A stretch of DNA of 64,000 nt from Melieria omissa (taxonomy: Eukaryota > Arthropoda > Insecta > Diptera > Ulidiidae): assembly GCA_963971225.1 (NCBI GenBank), contig OZ020267.1, forward strand, positions 97,763,648 through 97,827,647. Reading direction: 5' to 3'. Position numbers and translations under genes: made by a program. The notes under the pieces are model-generated. The model did no database searches. It was not told where the DNA came from and saw nothing but the letters and a program-made list of their open reading frames with translations. Positions 23,519-36,720 of the stretch are shown piece after piece (the first letter of the stretch is position 1; every line of letters starts with the position of its first letter).

Positions 23519-26094
23519 TAATAGGTTCCTTCCCAAACTTAAATACCAGAGTGAGCTTTTAACAAACAAAGCAACTAAATATAACCGTTTTCCTTAGACA
23601 CACACACACACTCACATACATACGCACAGATTTCCGCTAAGAGCAAATTCGACCAAATGAAAATAAATTTGCGCCAGCAATGCTGCCAAAATCAAAAATA
23701 ATGGCAACACTTTTAATTGAGAATAAATGGAAATTGAAACAAAAAACACACAATACGTTTGGTCATTTAGTGGCGCAAAAGAAAAGCAATTTATTGCATA
23801 CATTTAGGATGTGGCTTAAAATGGAAATAAATGATGCAGAATGGCAATAGAGATGGTTTGAAAAATTACAGTTGGATTAAAAATGATTAAATGCTACTTA
23901 CCGTTTTGATAAGATGCGAATGCAACAAGAATTTCTATTCTATTGAAATTCTCAGCCAAAAAGTATGCTATCAGAAATTTTCTTATACAGATAACTAAGC
24001 AGTTTTATGGGAAAATTTAAAGTTTAACTACTAAACTATGGTTGCATGGATTATGTTGTTGCATTGAAGTTGCTGTAGTTCAGTGCATACTTTTAGGTGC
24101 ATTGAAATTCATAAGCCATACAATGTTCGTAGCAACAACAAACGAAAAAATTCCAATAATGCCAGCACATATGCTGCACACTGGCGTCTGTTCGAGATTT
24201 GTGTGCACAATAATACATGCAACAAGAACAAAAACAATAATAGTAAACTGCATTGCAATACGAAGAAAAGCAAAAGTAACTACCGAATGTGGTGTATGGC
24301 TTTAAATGAACTAAAAGCAGTGAAAGCTTTAGATGCTCAAAGGGAAGAAATGGCAGCAGGGAAAAATTGCACACAAGATTTTTGTCATATTTGCAGTTTT
24401 TACCACGCCCACAGTACAAAGAGTTTACTAACAGAGTTTATGTGAAACATGAAAGGGAGAGAGAGAGAGGGGAGGAATGAACGAAGTGCAGTGCTTTGGC
24501 AAATGGTGAAAAATTGTATGTTACGAAGAAACCTTTTGTGTAGAATTTTATAAAAATATGGAATTCCAACACCCGCAAGCTGGCTTTATTTTTTATTTTA
24601 GTTGTTTTTTCCTCAGAAAGGGTAAGGAAATGTTAAAATGCTGCATTGTCTGCATGCTTAGCTTTGGATTTTCTTAGCTTTTGTGTTACTACTAGTTCAC
24701 TTGTTGTAGTTGTTGTTGCGCTACCAACATACATGCAAATAAACAGTCAATATTGCTTTGGCATTTTATACCAAACGTGGTGATTTTATGTAGTTTTTGT
24801 TGTTGTTGCAATATGTTTGCCTTTGCCACATGCAGCCACATGGCGCAAAGGTGCTGCGATTTTCATAGATTTTGAGAGGAAACTGAAAGCTAAAAGTCAA
24901 TGCACCCCCCGCACCCCTCTCCCCGCCCCTGCCAGCCTAACCTCTTGAACATGTTGTGCCGTTATTACTGCCCAGTGCTGCCTTAACGGCGCATTACAAA
25001 GCAAAAATGAAGCACACTTCTAGGTGCTCACTGCCATATTTATGCTTAGTTGGCGCAAATAAAGCAACAAAAAATTGTTTTAAAAACCCCCCCAAAAAAA
25101 AAACACAAAATAAAGCAAACATAACAAAATTCAAAAGAAAACGCTGCATAAACACATCAGCGCAGTGGGCGGGGCGAATGTGTGACGACGAACAAATTTG
25201 ATGTTTTGCGTCAGCAATGGATTTTTTTTGTCCTCTGTGCTTACAGAGTTTAGTGAGTTGACTAGGTAGAACAGTGTGACGCTCGTGCGCTGGATAAGTA
25301 TTATTGTGTGTTGCAGTTGTTGTTGCTTTTGTAGTGCTTGTTGCTGTGCGCAAATGTACACATCCGGTGTGAGCTTTTAGGGATTTTAGCAACATTTTCA
25401 AAATCATTCGTGCACACACAAACCCAACGCAGTGGCTAAAATGCAGCGTCAACAACTACAACAACAACAAAGGCGGTTAAGGAAAAGGAAACACGCGTTG
25501 CCTGCTTTTATGCAACGGAAGTGGCAGCTGCAAGTGGATGGTAGACGCATAATAACTGCCGTTGAAACCATGTCGAATGCAAAGAATAAGCAACAACAAC
25601 AACAACTACTACCAGTACAAGAACATTGAAGAATGTTTGCTTCTGCGTTTATGCCGCGCATGCATTATGTGGCATACATTTGCGGTAAATTGCTGTTTGC
25701 AATCGAGTATTGCATACTTTTGAGCGCACAAGCGTTAAAATTCATTTATGTTGTGATATTTTTACGTGCGAAAAAATGAATTGTTTTGTAAGTGTGCATG
25801 GAAAACGAAATACGGAAAGAAATTTCGCTCAACGACAAACCAATGTGACTTGAAATTTATATATGTATTCGTATATTTTGCTTAGTTTTCCTGAAGAAAT
25901 AATGGATTCGAAAGTTTGAACTTTCGCGTTGAAGTTTGAACTTTTTCACATTTGATCTTTTATCAAAAAACTATAGTTGATTATGGGGATTTCTCTGATG
26001 AATGAATTACAGAAAGTCTTGTAGTGGAAAATCGATTTAAATTAAATATAATGACGATGGAATAATCGCAGGGATACGTTCGCAACATTGTCAG
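23519..26094. other. Non-coding intron sequence
   Basis: Short CA runs (23598-23615), a GA run (24455-24475), C-rich tracts (24903-24935, 25086-25096) and CAA runs are present. Stray copies of the 16-bp motif occur at 24085-24100 and 25712-25727, with a partial one at 23955-23968. No coding exon was accepted. Confidence 0.55.
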
Positions 26095-26441
26095 AATAAC
26101 AACTACGAATCAGGAAATAACGAAAATGGAAACGACGAATATCGAGAGATGGCATCAAAAATGGAAACGGCAAACCGAGAGATGGCAAAGCAAATGGAAA
26201 TCAAGTTTAAGGAAATTCGGTGCGCTTGGAGCAGAAAGCGGATGAAGTTTCCAACAGGTTGCATATGACTGTTGAGCACCTGGAGATGCGAATAGACAAA
26301 CTGGCTGACGACCTGCATGATTCTCTCAACAAACATGTGGGCAGTCTGGAAGATTCGCTGAGCAGTAAAATCGACTATCAATCAATCAAATCAATCATTC
26401 ATCAGTTGCCGCCAGTTCAGGAAAATGGCTGCTGGTTTTGA
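26095..26441 (+). pseudogene. Retrotransposon gag-like coiled-coil relic
   Basis: The first frame encodes repeated MET/MEIKFKEI words (REMASKMETANREMAKQ). A frameshift near 26215 then leads into LEQKADEVSNRLHMTVEHLE and DKLADDLHDSLNKHVGSLE. This alternating hydrophobic and charged heptad pattern resembles the N-terminal coiled coil of gag proteins of insect LTR retrotransposons. It ends at TGA at 26439-26441. No nucleocapsid, protease or polymerase region and no long terminal repeats were seen nearby, so it is at most an isolated fragment. Confidence 0.4.
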
Positions 26442-28747
26442 ACAGTTGTAGTGTGTTTTATTTTTTAGCACAATCCAGTGAAACGAATTACACTTGTGTT
26501 GAGGTAGCAGAACGAATTTTCGTAACAATATTGTTGAGTTGCTTAAATTTAAATTTTTAAAATCTGTAAAAATTCGAAAACTTGTTTGATGTAAGTCCTT
26601 AAATAAAAAATATAATAATAATAGTTAAATAATTATAAAATAATAGAATAAAATAAATCCAAGTAATATATTCAAACTTCGATACTTGGTTTAGTTTTCA
26701 TAAAAAAGTTGATTTTCACAAAAAAAAATTTTATTTTTTCCATTAAAACTATTAAATATTGTTTTAAATTATAATTCAAATAATAAATTATAATATTTTT
26801 GTTTTATAATTTTAATTTTTATAATTTTTTTAAAGTTTGGTGAAAACTCTAAATTGCAGCGCCCCGAATAAAATTCCCTTTCCCTGTTCTTGGTTTTGCA
26901 TTGCCCTCTCGCCCGCTTCTTGTTCACTCATTGCTTCCGCTCATCTTTGACCTATGCCCCAAACTTGCCACTTGTGAATGTGGCACCGCACGCAAATGCT
27001 ATAAAATGTCTTGAGAAATTGGTTTCTGGCACACTGGCCAGCACACCCCCGCCACTCCCTGCTGTCAGCTATCAACCGCGCCGCTAAATCCAATCAAGTT
27101 GTGACCATTTGTGCTGATTTTCCATTTGTTTTGGTTGCCTGCATTTTAGGTGACAATTCCACGATTTCTCTACCAAGCAGCGCTTTCTCATAATTTTTCA
27201 TATTCACATTCTTTCTCTTCTTTTTGACTCTTTTGATATTTTTCGCTCACTGTTTGCTGATTAAACTGACAAAATGACAGTAGCCATAAATTGCCAGCAA
27301 CGAAAGTGCCAAAAGCAAACTGCACAAAAATGATAAATTCAGTTGGCAACACTTGCCAGCGCTAAGAAATTAACACCGCCATAGAAAAAACTACAACAAC
27401 AACTCCGATATTACTAAAAACGATAACAACAAATGTTGCAACACTGCTGTGACAAAATTAAAGTGCAATTTGAAATTAAGTGCAAGAAAATTTCGTTTTC
27501 TTGTGCATTTCTTTGCGTGGAAGTAACAGCGGCTGTGGCAAAAACAATAACAAGAGCAACAAAAACAATGTGTGTATAGCACATTGTTAGCTAAAGAGCT
27601 AAAGGAGTGAAAAGCTGTGAACGAGGCCATTTGGTAATCAACGCAACGCAGCGAGTTGTAATGAGAGACGAATGGACGCAGCACTAAAGAAACAACTCGT
27701 GTGCGCGTCAGCCAGACAAAGTGACAACCAATGTGGCCAGACAAGTTCACACGTTTAGTGTTGGTTGCCTGCAAACAAAGTGGTGGCCGGAAAGTGCTGG
27801 CAAGTCGAGCAAATAAAATAATAATAATAAAATCTGAATTAAGATTTATAGAGCTTAAAATATTTCGAAATAATGCTAGAGAACTTTTATTGCATTGGGG
27901 GGAAAAAAATCATCAACAAGTCACGTATACGCCCTGTAGGCCAACACATTAATAGTCATTTTTGTTATGTTAACTTTTAATATAAAAATACATAAAAATA
28001 TAATTAAAACAACCCACGTTCACTTGTTATATTCCCACGTCTCACTCATCCCACAATCATTGTGGTAAAATAATTTTCCATTGCCGCAGCACATGTCGAA
28101 CGTTCATTGCCTCGACGCAAGTGTTAACCACTCGTGCAAACCAGCCACAACAGTTAAAACGCACATTAATGCAAATGACTTAATTACGCCGTAAAATATG
28201 CAAATTTCTGTATTTCGTTAACAGTAAAAAGAAACAAACTGTCAAATTACAAGGCAAGACGCAACGTCAAAGAGCGAAGCGTGTAAAGAGTAAAATTGGC
28301 AGTGTTGCGCTTAAAAATTAATAAATTGAATGTGCAAATAAATACAAAAAAAAATTAAATAAATAATTAACGCCAAAAGCGGCTGACAATAAAACGCTAC
28401 AAAAACAACAACAACCACATCAACCATTCGCGTGATAAATAACAAGCCGACGTTGTTAATGTAACCAATAAAAATTGTTTGCGAAAATATTTACTTGTAA
28501 TTATTTATGGCTTAAATGCGGACGAATAAACATGAAACAGCAAAAGCAACAACAACAACAAATGTGTGTATGCTTGTGTCGACGCATGAACGCAACGTGT
28601 GGTGTGTACTTTTAATTAAAATTCACACACTCAGGAAAAGAATTATGAATGCATTGCAGACATTCGAAAATGAAGAAGTTGGAGAAAAGTTTAAAATAAA
28701 AAAAAAATTAATTTACAACAATAACAATATAAAGGAGATGCATGCGA
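26442..28747. other. Non-coding region, nothing recognised
   Basis: AT-rich until 26850, then mixed sequence with CAA runs near 27390-27440 and 28400-28420. The open frames present are short or repeat-driven. No RNA gene or transposon was recognised. Confidence 0.6.
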
Positions 28748-29565
28748 AGAATAAAATAAAATAAAATAAAATAAAATAAAATAAAATAAAATAAAATATA
28801 ATAAAATAAAATAAAATAAAATAAAATAAAATAAAATAAAATAAAATAAAATAAAATAAAATAAAATAAAATAAAATAAAATAAAATAAAATAAAATAAA
28901 ATAAAATAAAATCAAATCAAAAAAATAAAATAAAATTAAATAAAATAAAATAAAATAAAATAAAATAAAATAAAATAAAATAAAATAAAATAAAATAAAA
29001 TAAAATAAAATAAAATAAAATAAAATAAAATAAAATATAATAAAATAAAATAAAATAAAATAAAATAAAATAAAATAAAATAAAATAAAATAAAATAAAA
29101 TAAAATAAAATGAAATAAAATAAAATAAAATAAAATAAAATAAAATAAAATAAAATAAAATAAAATAAAATAAAATAAAATAAAATAAAATAAAATAAAA
29201 TAAAATAAAATAAAATCAAATCAAAAAAATAAAATAAAATAAAATAAAATAAAATAAAATAAAATAAAATAAAATAAAATAAAATAAAATAAAATAAAAT
29301 AAAATAAAGTAAAATAAAATAAAATAAAATAAAATAAAATAAAATAAAATAAAATAAAATAAAATAAAATAAAATAAAATAAAATAAAATAAACTAATAT
29401 AAAATAAAATAAAATAATATAAAATAAAATAAAATAAAATAAAATAAAATAAAATAAAATAAAATAAAATAACATAAAATAAAATAAAATAAAATAAAAT
29501 AAAATAAAATAAAATAAAATAAAATAAAATAAAATAAAATAAAATAAAATAAAATAAAATAAAAG
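28748..29565. repeat. (ATAAA)n array with internal 304-bp block duplication
   Basis: About 820 bp of ATAAA pentamers. Two unusual seams of the form ATCAAATCAAAAAAATAAAAT occur at 28911 and 29215, 304 bp apart. The simplest reading is that a block of about 304 bp including the seam was duplicated inside the array. Confidence 0.95.
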
Positions 29566-31375
29566 TGACAGTCCCTATGCCTATGCCTTCATTTCATTCT
29601 AGGACTATGGAATGCAACTTTAACTGCACTTTACATTTTAATTTTCTTAAAAGGCTTACAACAAAAAAATTCTAAAAAATTAAGTTACGTTCATTTTTGA
29701 TGTCCCAACAACTAAACATGGTATAGAAATTTTCTTTTATTTTTTGCACAACGTAATCACTCGGCAGATGACGGCGCCACGGATGTGCACTCTGACCAAC
29801 AACACTGCAAGCGGCATGTTGTTCAGTTGTTGTTGTTGTTGTTGTTGTTGGCAAAATTCAAATCCTCTACCGCGCTCATGCATCTCCTTCGCACTGATCT
29901 CTCTCGTACAGTACAACGGCGTCTTTTGTTATGCGCTGCACATAAATTTGCGGTAATAAAATTAATTTCCTTATTTTTGCGCTTTGGTACAATATTTTGT
30001 GTTTTTGTTGTTGCAAGCATTTTATCTTTGCGCCTGCTTTTGTTGTTGTCATTTTATTTGTGCGCCACAGCATTGGCCAAGAGTCTCAATAAATCTTATT
30101 AGCCGCCTTGCAGTGCAAATATCTCTTCGCTGCTGCCTCCTCTCTGCCTCCTCTCGTCTGTCTTCTCGAGCTGCTCCCCTAGTCGTGCAGCGTCACTGCT
30201 TTGGCACAGCCGCTGCTGGTGTTGCACATTTGCGTTGCTTGCCACTTGGCAACGTTTTGGTGGCGGCTGCCGTTGCAGCTGTCAAAGCAGCCATGACAGA
30301 TGGCATTCAATGTAATAATTTTCAATTTACCGCTAGAGCTGCAACAGCGACAACAACAAAAAAAACAAAAACAACAACTGAATTATATTCTTCATGCAGC
30401 AGCTGAGCGAGCGACGCCGTCGCTGTGCCTACGAATGGGCGCATGTGTGAGACAGTGTGACCGCCGCGCCGCGCCTCGCCCCACCGTCGCGCTTGTGCGA
30501 GATAATTTAGTGGATGCCACAGCGCGTTGCAGCATTGTGCGCCACGCTGCGCGCGCTTGCAATGCGCCGCATAATTTCGCTTTCATGCAGGGCGTATGCG
30601 TAATTAGCGCTGATTAATGCGATTATGAAGCGCAGTTTTTGGCGCAATAGCGTACGCGGGCAGTGTCTGTGTGTGTGTGTGTGTTTAGGTGGGAGGCGGA
30701 CGGCAAAGCGCATCGTTCTTGCGCTTTTTCGGGCACTTTGTGGTACTTATGGCAGTTATTATTTTCGCTGTAGCATACTTAGTGGCGACCAAAATGCGGT
30801 TGTGCGTTGTTGTTTTTTCTGTAAGTGTGTGTGTGTGTTGCGTGTGAGTGTATTGCAAGCGACACAGAGCGTGTAATGAGCTTTGATTAATGCGCGGCAT
30901 GTGTGCCAAATTGGTTGCTTTTGTGAGTTATTTGCGCTGTTAGAACAAGTGGCCTTGGTTTGGCATAGTTTTAGGCGCACAAAAATAATATTTCTAGCAG
31001 CTGGTAGCTAATGAGTTTGAGGCTATTTGAAAAAAGTGCACATAACGCAAAAGGTGCAGTTGAGTTAATGCTGAGTGTTTTTAGTACTGTTTTTTTTAGC
31101 ATATTTTTAGGCAATAAAATTGTTTTGCGCGATATGTCTTTGCGTGGATGGCCAGTTGGTAGGGTAGGTGGAGTACAATAAAACGCAGGTGATACGAGTT
31201 TGGCATTATGAACTCTTTGAAGACTGAGACGCAATTAGGTGACAGATTTTTGTTCGAGTTTTGATAGAGTGAGACAGATTTTAGTGACAGATTTTTGTTC
31301 GAATCTTGAGAGTGATTGAACATTTTTAGCTGTAAGAGCTGGTTTCAAATATGAACGTTGCAAATCAATCATCAG
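29566..31375. other. Non-coding region with a GC-rich patch
   Basis: 30100-30620 is distinctly GC-rich for this window and contains CGCCGCGCCGCGCC-type sequence. Open frames occur on both strands but none is splice-bounded or family-like. It could be an undetected 5' exon or promoter area. TG runs lie at 30667-30685 and 30820-30840. Motif relatives occur at 30963-30978 and 31099-31112. Confidence 0.5.
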
Positions 31376-31604
31376 CAGCGGCTACGCTGGCTTGGACATG
31401 TCTGCCATATAGGCAATGAAGCCCAAATGAATAATTGTTCAACGCGGTTCAACTACCGTCTACGACGAAGAGGGAGATCGTGTCTCCGGTGGAGGAATCA
31501 AGTTGGGGAGAACTCTATTATATTTTTCTGAGACCAACTAAAAAAGACGCACGCAAAGCACAGGCGCTTGGAAAGAACTTTTGCGCCAGTCCGTAAGCCG
31601 ATAA
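31376..31604 (+). pseudogene. 3' fragment of a non-LTR retrotransposon (LINE) ORF
   Basis: The frame from 31376 reads QRLRWLGHVC, then RLRRRGRSCLRWRNQV, and stops at 31529. A shifted frame continues with an AWKELLRQSVSR word ending at TAA 31602-31604. The order RLRWLGH, RRRGR, RW..QV, W.ELL is the usual C-terminal tail after the reverse transcriptase domain of several insect LINE families. The reverse transcriptase itself is absent, consistent with a 5'-truncated and frameshifted insertion. The clade cannot be assigned from the tail. Confidence 0.7.
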
Positions 31605-31969
31605 GGAGTTGTGTGGCCAGTTAAGCAAGTAAGCAAAGCTGAAAAATATTGAGTTCATCAATTATTGGTTTAGCATTGAAGTATACAGATTACTTCCCTA
31701 TTTTAAATTTAACTAAGTATTAATTTTTTTGGTTTCGAAAAAGCCTGAAGACTTTAAACCACTTTAAAGACTAAAAAATCGTGTGATTTCTGGAACCATT
31801 GACAACAAAATAGGTCATGGTTTTTGGAATGTTAGACTGTAGAGTAGTTAAAGTTGTTATTGAAGAACTTCCGGTATTACGCGACATTCGGCTTTGACCC
31901 TTTTGGCAACAAAATTGCACAAGTTTGAGGGTGACGCCAGAAAGCCAACAAAATATATATTTAACTAGC

Positions 31970-33135
31970 TTTCCCCGCAAGTTTGAAGTCAATGGGATAA
32001 TTAAATTAAGTTTCTCTTAACCCTTTGTTGAAACCATCACATTTTTATGAAAAACTACTTGTCTAATTACATCTCATTTGAAATGTTTCCACCAAGTTTG
32101 AAGATCAAAAACCCATTAAATCAAATTTTCCAATAGTTACTCTTAACCCATCGTTGACTTCTTCAGATTTTGAGTTTTGATAAAAAAAATTTAAAACATC
32201 TGTCGGTTTATTTAGCATTTGGAGCATTTTCAGCAAATTTGAAGTAAAAAACCCATTAAGGGGCCCGAACACTGTAAACTGCGATTTTTCATATGTTTTT
32301 TATTTTATTTATTAAAAAAAAACGGACGTTCCGATTTACATGAAACTTTACACATATGTTAATAAATGTTTAGATTACCTTTTTTACTACCTTTTTTAAT
32401 TCGATTTGCCCCTTTCAAAACTTAAAGCGCGATTATCTCGAAACCATGTTTTTTGACCGCGTTGACAGCATAACTCAAAAAGTTTTTATCCGATCGACCT
32501 GATTCAAATTGCATTCTATTCGGGAATAGTGTCGCTTCTGCTCCACGTAGCCGTTTTTCGGTATATGCCAAACTTTTTTTTTTATAAATAATTTAGTGCA
32601 AAATTTTACGCGAAAAAAAAAACTTTTTCTTCAAACAGCCGCCATTTTTTTTCTAATCAATATTTTTAAAATCCCCTACGTCAAACAGTAGCCAGTAATG
32701 TATATTTCAAGAATCTTTTTTGTTTTTTGCTCTAGGAGGCTCCGTTATGCTGATTTGCTGTCAACGCGACAAGGGTCATTTTACAAAGACGACATTTTGG
32801 ATCAGCTACAGAATACAAACATGGCCGCCAAAAAAAAAAAAATCTAATCTAAACATTTATTAACATATGTGTAAAGTTTCATGTAAATCGGAACGTCCGT
32901 TTTTCTTTAATAAATAAAATAAAAAACATATGAAAAATCGCAGTTTACAGTGTTCGGGCCCCTTAAATGATTTTTTTCAATACAAACTTTTAACCCACTC
33001 TTGACCCATCAGATTTAGATTTTGGAAAAAATGAAAAACACATATCGAATTTTTTCATATATGAAAAGCTTTCTCCTGTTTCAAGTTCAAAAACCCATTT
33101 ATTCAAGTTTCCCATTTAAACTTTTGGCTAAATTG
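31970..33135 (+). repeat. Four diverged repeats of about 115-140 bp, one split by a transposon
   Basis: Four related segments contain a CAAGTTTGAAG-like start, an AAAACCCATTAAAT-like middle and a CTTTTAACCC-like block. They lie around 31975, 32090, 32235 (resuming after 32962) and 33075. The third copy is interrupted exactly at the TTAA of its CCCATTAA block by the 703-bp element. The second copy shows the uninterrupted site (CCCATTAAATCAA near 32113). Confidence 0.7.
32260..32962. mobile_element. 703-bp TTAA-flanked element with 118-bp inverted ends
   Basis: The left end (32260-32377) begins GGGGCCCGAACACTGTAAAC. The right end (32845-32962) is its inverted copy, with one mismatch seen in 118 bp. 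TTAA flanks both sides (32256-32259, 32963-32966). The related repeat near 32113 has a single TTAA at the same place, so TTAA is the duplicated target. TTAA targeting is characteristic of the piggyBac superfamily, but the termini here are unusually long for it. The interior has no transposase-like frame; it carries inverted CGCGTTGACAGC words (about 32458 and 32757). It is a non-autonomous element, probably fairly young given its near-identical ends. Confidence 0.88.
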
Positions 33136-36100
33136 TGACATCGTTTGCTTGGGTGACTTACGAGTATTGGATAAAACTGCTGAAAAATGCCATTTTCCTT
33201 CAGTGTCAGCATGCATGACTCCACTGCCCTGCGCTGTGCTGCTGCTGCGAATAAACCACATTGACTTAAAGTTTATTTTTAAGCCTCATACAGCTTTTCC
33301 GGCTTCTGGGTGCCATTGCTGTTGTTCCTAATATTTTGTATTAGATTTAGTTCGACTTTGGGTTTTTTTCTTATAGAGAATTTTATTTCTTGCCACACAG
33401 AACATGTATGTTGTTGTTGCATAGCCAAAACGATGCCACTGCTCCAAATACCTAACAACTGAATGCGGCAGAGCGTATGAACAAAATACTGGCTGACACT
33501 AAATGATTAATGAGTCAATCATTTGTGAGCAGCCATAAAATGCACGAAAATACTCAAAGTGTATATTTAGCTGTGCAAGTTGTTGTTGTTGTTTTTGGCG
33601 CGGCCAGTTACACCAATGCGGTGGCATGAAATACCAGGAAACAGAGATTAGTTGTTTGCCTGTGACCGTTAGTAATTTGTGAGTATGTGTGTGTGTGAGA
33701 CAGACACGAGTATGAGACAGCGAGCAGCCTTGAGGCACTGCAACCAAGCAGTCATTGAGGCATTTCATTAAAAGTTTCCGCCACAAAAGTTTACTGAATT
33801 TTCTTTGCAACGCCCAGTTGACTTGTTGTTTTAACGTTTTTACAAGATTTTCTGATTTGCTTTCATTTTGGTTTTTTTTTTATGTTTATATTCTTTATTT
33901 TTTGTTGACTGTTGTTGATGTTGTAGCTGTGAGCGACTGTTTAAGGTTTCTGGCAAAATTTTTAAGTACAATTGAAAGAATGTTGTGTTGCTGTGTTTTT
34001 CTTTTCAAATTTTTGCTTGATTTACTGTTGAAATGTATGTTACTTGCTGACAGAATGTGTGCGTTACTGACAGCTACGTATGTTTTGTCATTATATATTA
34101 ATGACAGCTAATGGCTAAAGCATTCGTGTGCAGAATAAATGAGCAAAAGTCATATGGGGTTTCAATGTAATTAAAGCAGTCAGGGAACGAAAGAATATCT
34201 GAAGGTGAAAAGTAAAATAACAAGTAAGTAAAAGACAAAGAACATTTTTGAAGTAATTTGAGGTAAACAAGTTTTTATTGGTAAATTAAAAAAATAAGAA
34301 AAAAGCTACAAAAAAGGGAATATGAATACTAAAGTATGAAAAAAAATCAAATCAAGTAATATTTCTTATGCACAGCAAATTTTAAGTAAAAAAATATGAA
34401 TAACGTACAAAAATACGCCACCCAAAGTAAATCTTCAAAATTAGTTTTACTCTCCAACCCTTAACGGGTTAATATAACTAAAGTCTCTTCAAACTTCTCT
34501 TCTTTCTGTACTTGAAATCTCTATAAAAACTGTTTCCCCACATAAGAGTATCCCACAAGCGGTGGCGGCAACTATTGCAGTCATAATTGTAATGCGCCAG
34601 TAAGTATGCAACAACATGTTAAAATTGTCAATTTGTGCAACACTTTAGTATGGCTTATACTCCATATAGAAAAAAAAACAACAAACTGAAAATAAAATAA
34701 CTTTTATTGTCATTTGTGGCAAAGAGTGAAATAGAGACAAATAAAAGCAAAGAACATAAGACACATAGACAGACAGGATCGCTGAAGCGAAACAGCTGGC
34801 AGCGACAGAAAAGGACAGCATTGGCTGAAATGACAACGCAACATAAGCTGCTTATTTATATTTGCCGCACTTAAAACCAGAAATGTCAATTCGAACCCCA
34901 ACACACACACACGCACACTAAAAAATGTACACTAACACATGCACATATATATAGTACATGTAAACAGACGAAAGTCAAGTCAGTCGAGTACGAACAAGTG
35001 GGGCGAAAAAGTCTGCAGTGAAAAAGGCGAATAAAGCCAGCAACACCACTTGACTGGCGCGAAAGGGAGGAGGAGGAAAGGAAGAGAAGAGAGGAGAGAG
35101 GAAGGAGAGGAAGGGCGCCTCGAGCTGTGGCGTCTGCTAAGAGCACGCAGCGCTTTATCTCAATGATTGCCTGTCACATGCCACCTGCCTTATGGTGTGT
35201 GTGTGTTTGTGTGCAACATGCAACTACATGCACACAGTGAGACGAGCACTTGAGCTTACAGCTAAGGCGCACACCTAAAAGTATGCAATTCGCTCTCGTA
35301 TCTGCCGTATACAGCCATAAGAATAACAACAACAACAACAATAACACCGTCAGCGATAGCAATCAAAACCAATAGGTTTTTATTGCCAAGGCGAAGCATT
35401 GTGCAATGAACACGCACTCAGTCAAAAACCCACACCCACACACATATACACAGACATATACATGAACAGACATTTAAAACTACAGTGAAGCCCCCTCTGA
35501 AGCTGGTACGAGTTCGTTTCGAGCGTTCGCCATCACTATGAACGTTAAAGCCAATTTCTGCTGTTGCCAGTAAAGCTTAATAATTTTGTTGTTGTTGTTA
35601 TTCGATTAAGGAAGAAATCACAATTTTATTTGTTTTCACATTGGCAACATTTTCATTGTGTAGAGAGAGAAGAAATTGCGTAAAGACAAAAGAAACTGTA
35701 AGCATTGGTCTGAGATGACGGGAAGTAAAAGTCCCTTCAGCATCTTCTCTCAGCCTACCATGTTCGCTTGTGGGTCGATGTGACCCTTTTGTTAACAGTG
35801 TCGAGTTGAGGGCCGATAAATGTAGCCTTTTGTCCAGAAACTGTGCTTCAATTGATGCATCGGTCTTTTTGAAACTTTCTAATAACTCTGGACACAGGTT
35901 TCAGCTTGATATTCTATTAATAAACAATGTTAGCTTTTTAAAAGTCTGCTGCGAGCATCTTGACAATTTTTCAGTTTAATTTTTCTCTGGATCCTTATCG
36001 TCCTTCAGGTGATAATTCAGTCTATTTGCAACTTTCTTATAATTCTGGAGACAGTTTTTGGGTTCATGTTTTATCATTAAGCTTTTTTCTATTATTTATA

Positions 36101-36280
36101 TTTTTTTTAAGTCCACTTCGAGAATCTGGAACATTTTTTAGTTTAATTTTTTCTAAAAATTTGGTTATCAATTTCAAATTAATAACATCAACATTCAAAA
36201 TTAAGTTACTAAAGAAACAACTTTAAATTGTCTTAATTTTGACGTTATCTAATGAATTATTAAATTTAATTTAAATTTAT
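33136..36280. other. Non-coding region, nothing recognised
   Basis: Contains TG/CA runs (33685-33700, 34900-34918, 35195-35210), CAA/TTG runs and a GA-rich tract at 35070-35115. Motif relatives sit at 34594-34609 and 35272-35286. Open frames on both strands show no family features. Confidence 0.6.
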
Positions 36281-36720
36281 AGGTTCTAATTTTGAATTTT
36301 TAAGTTTTAATTTTTAATTTTTAGTTTTTAATTTTTTATTTTTTATTTTTTATTTTTAATTTTTAATTTTTAATTTTTAATTTTTAATTTTTAATTTTTA
36401 ATTTTTAATTTTTAATTTTTAATTTTTAATTTTTCATTTTTAATTTTTCGTTTTTTAATTTCAATTTTTCATTTTTAGTTTTTAATTTTTAAATTTTAAT
36501 TTTTTATTTTTAATTTTTAATTTTTAATTTTTAATTTTTAATTTTTAATTTTTAAATTTTACTTTTTAATTATTAATTTTTAATTATTAATTATTAATTT
36601 TAAATTTTAAATTTTAAATTTTAAATTTTAAATTTTAAATTTTAAATTTTTAAATTTTAATTTTTAATTTTTAGTTTTTATTTAATTAATTTTAATTTTT
36701 AATTTTAATTTTTTAATAAT
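36281..36720. repeat. TTTTTAA-type array
   Basis: Built from TTTTTAAT/TTTTTAAA units of 6-8 bp with a later stretch of TTTTAAA repeats (36600-36650). It is degenerate at both ends and has no G or C for long stretches. Confidence 0.93.

Noticed and set aside
23035..23569. Phe/Ile/Leu/Tyr-only frames of about 160 codons on the minus strand (also 28691-29475)
   Set aside because: Direct translations of the ATAAA pentamer, with no start context, splice sites or complexity.
23902..23976. Minus-strand exon candidate ending at a strong AACG/GTAAGT donor
   Set aside because: It has an open frame but no convincing acceptor, and its phase does not fit between the predicted exons.
30100..30620. GC-rich patch considered as a coding exon or CpG-type promoter
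   Set aside because: Open frames overlap on both strands, no splice pair gives a family-like peptide, and no core promoter elements could be singled out.
34575..34610. Micro-exon between TTGCAG and GTAAGTATGC
   Set aside because: The donor is simply part of a copy of the dispersed 16-bp motif, and the acceptor lacks a pyrimidine tract. The same applies to GGTAAGTATGC at 49803-49818.
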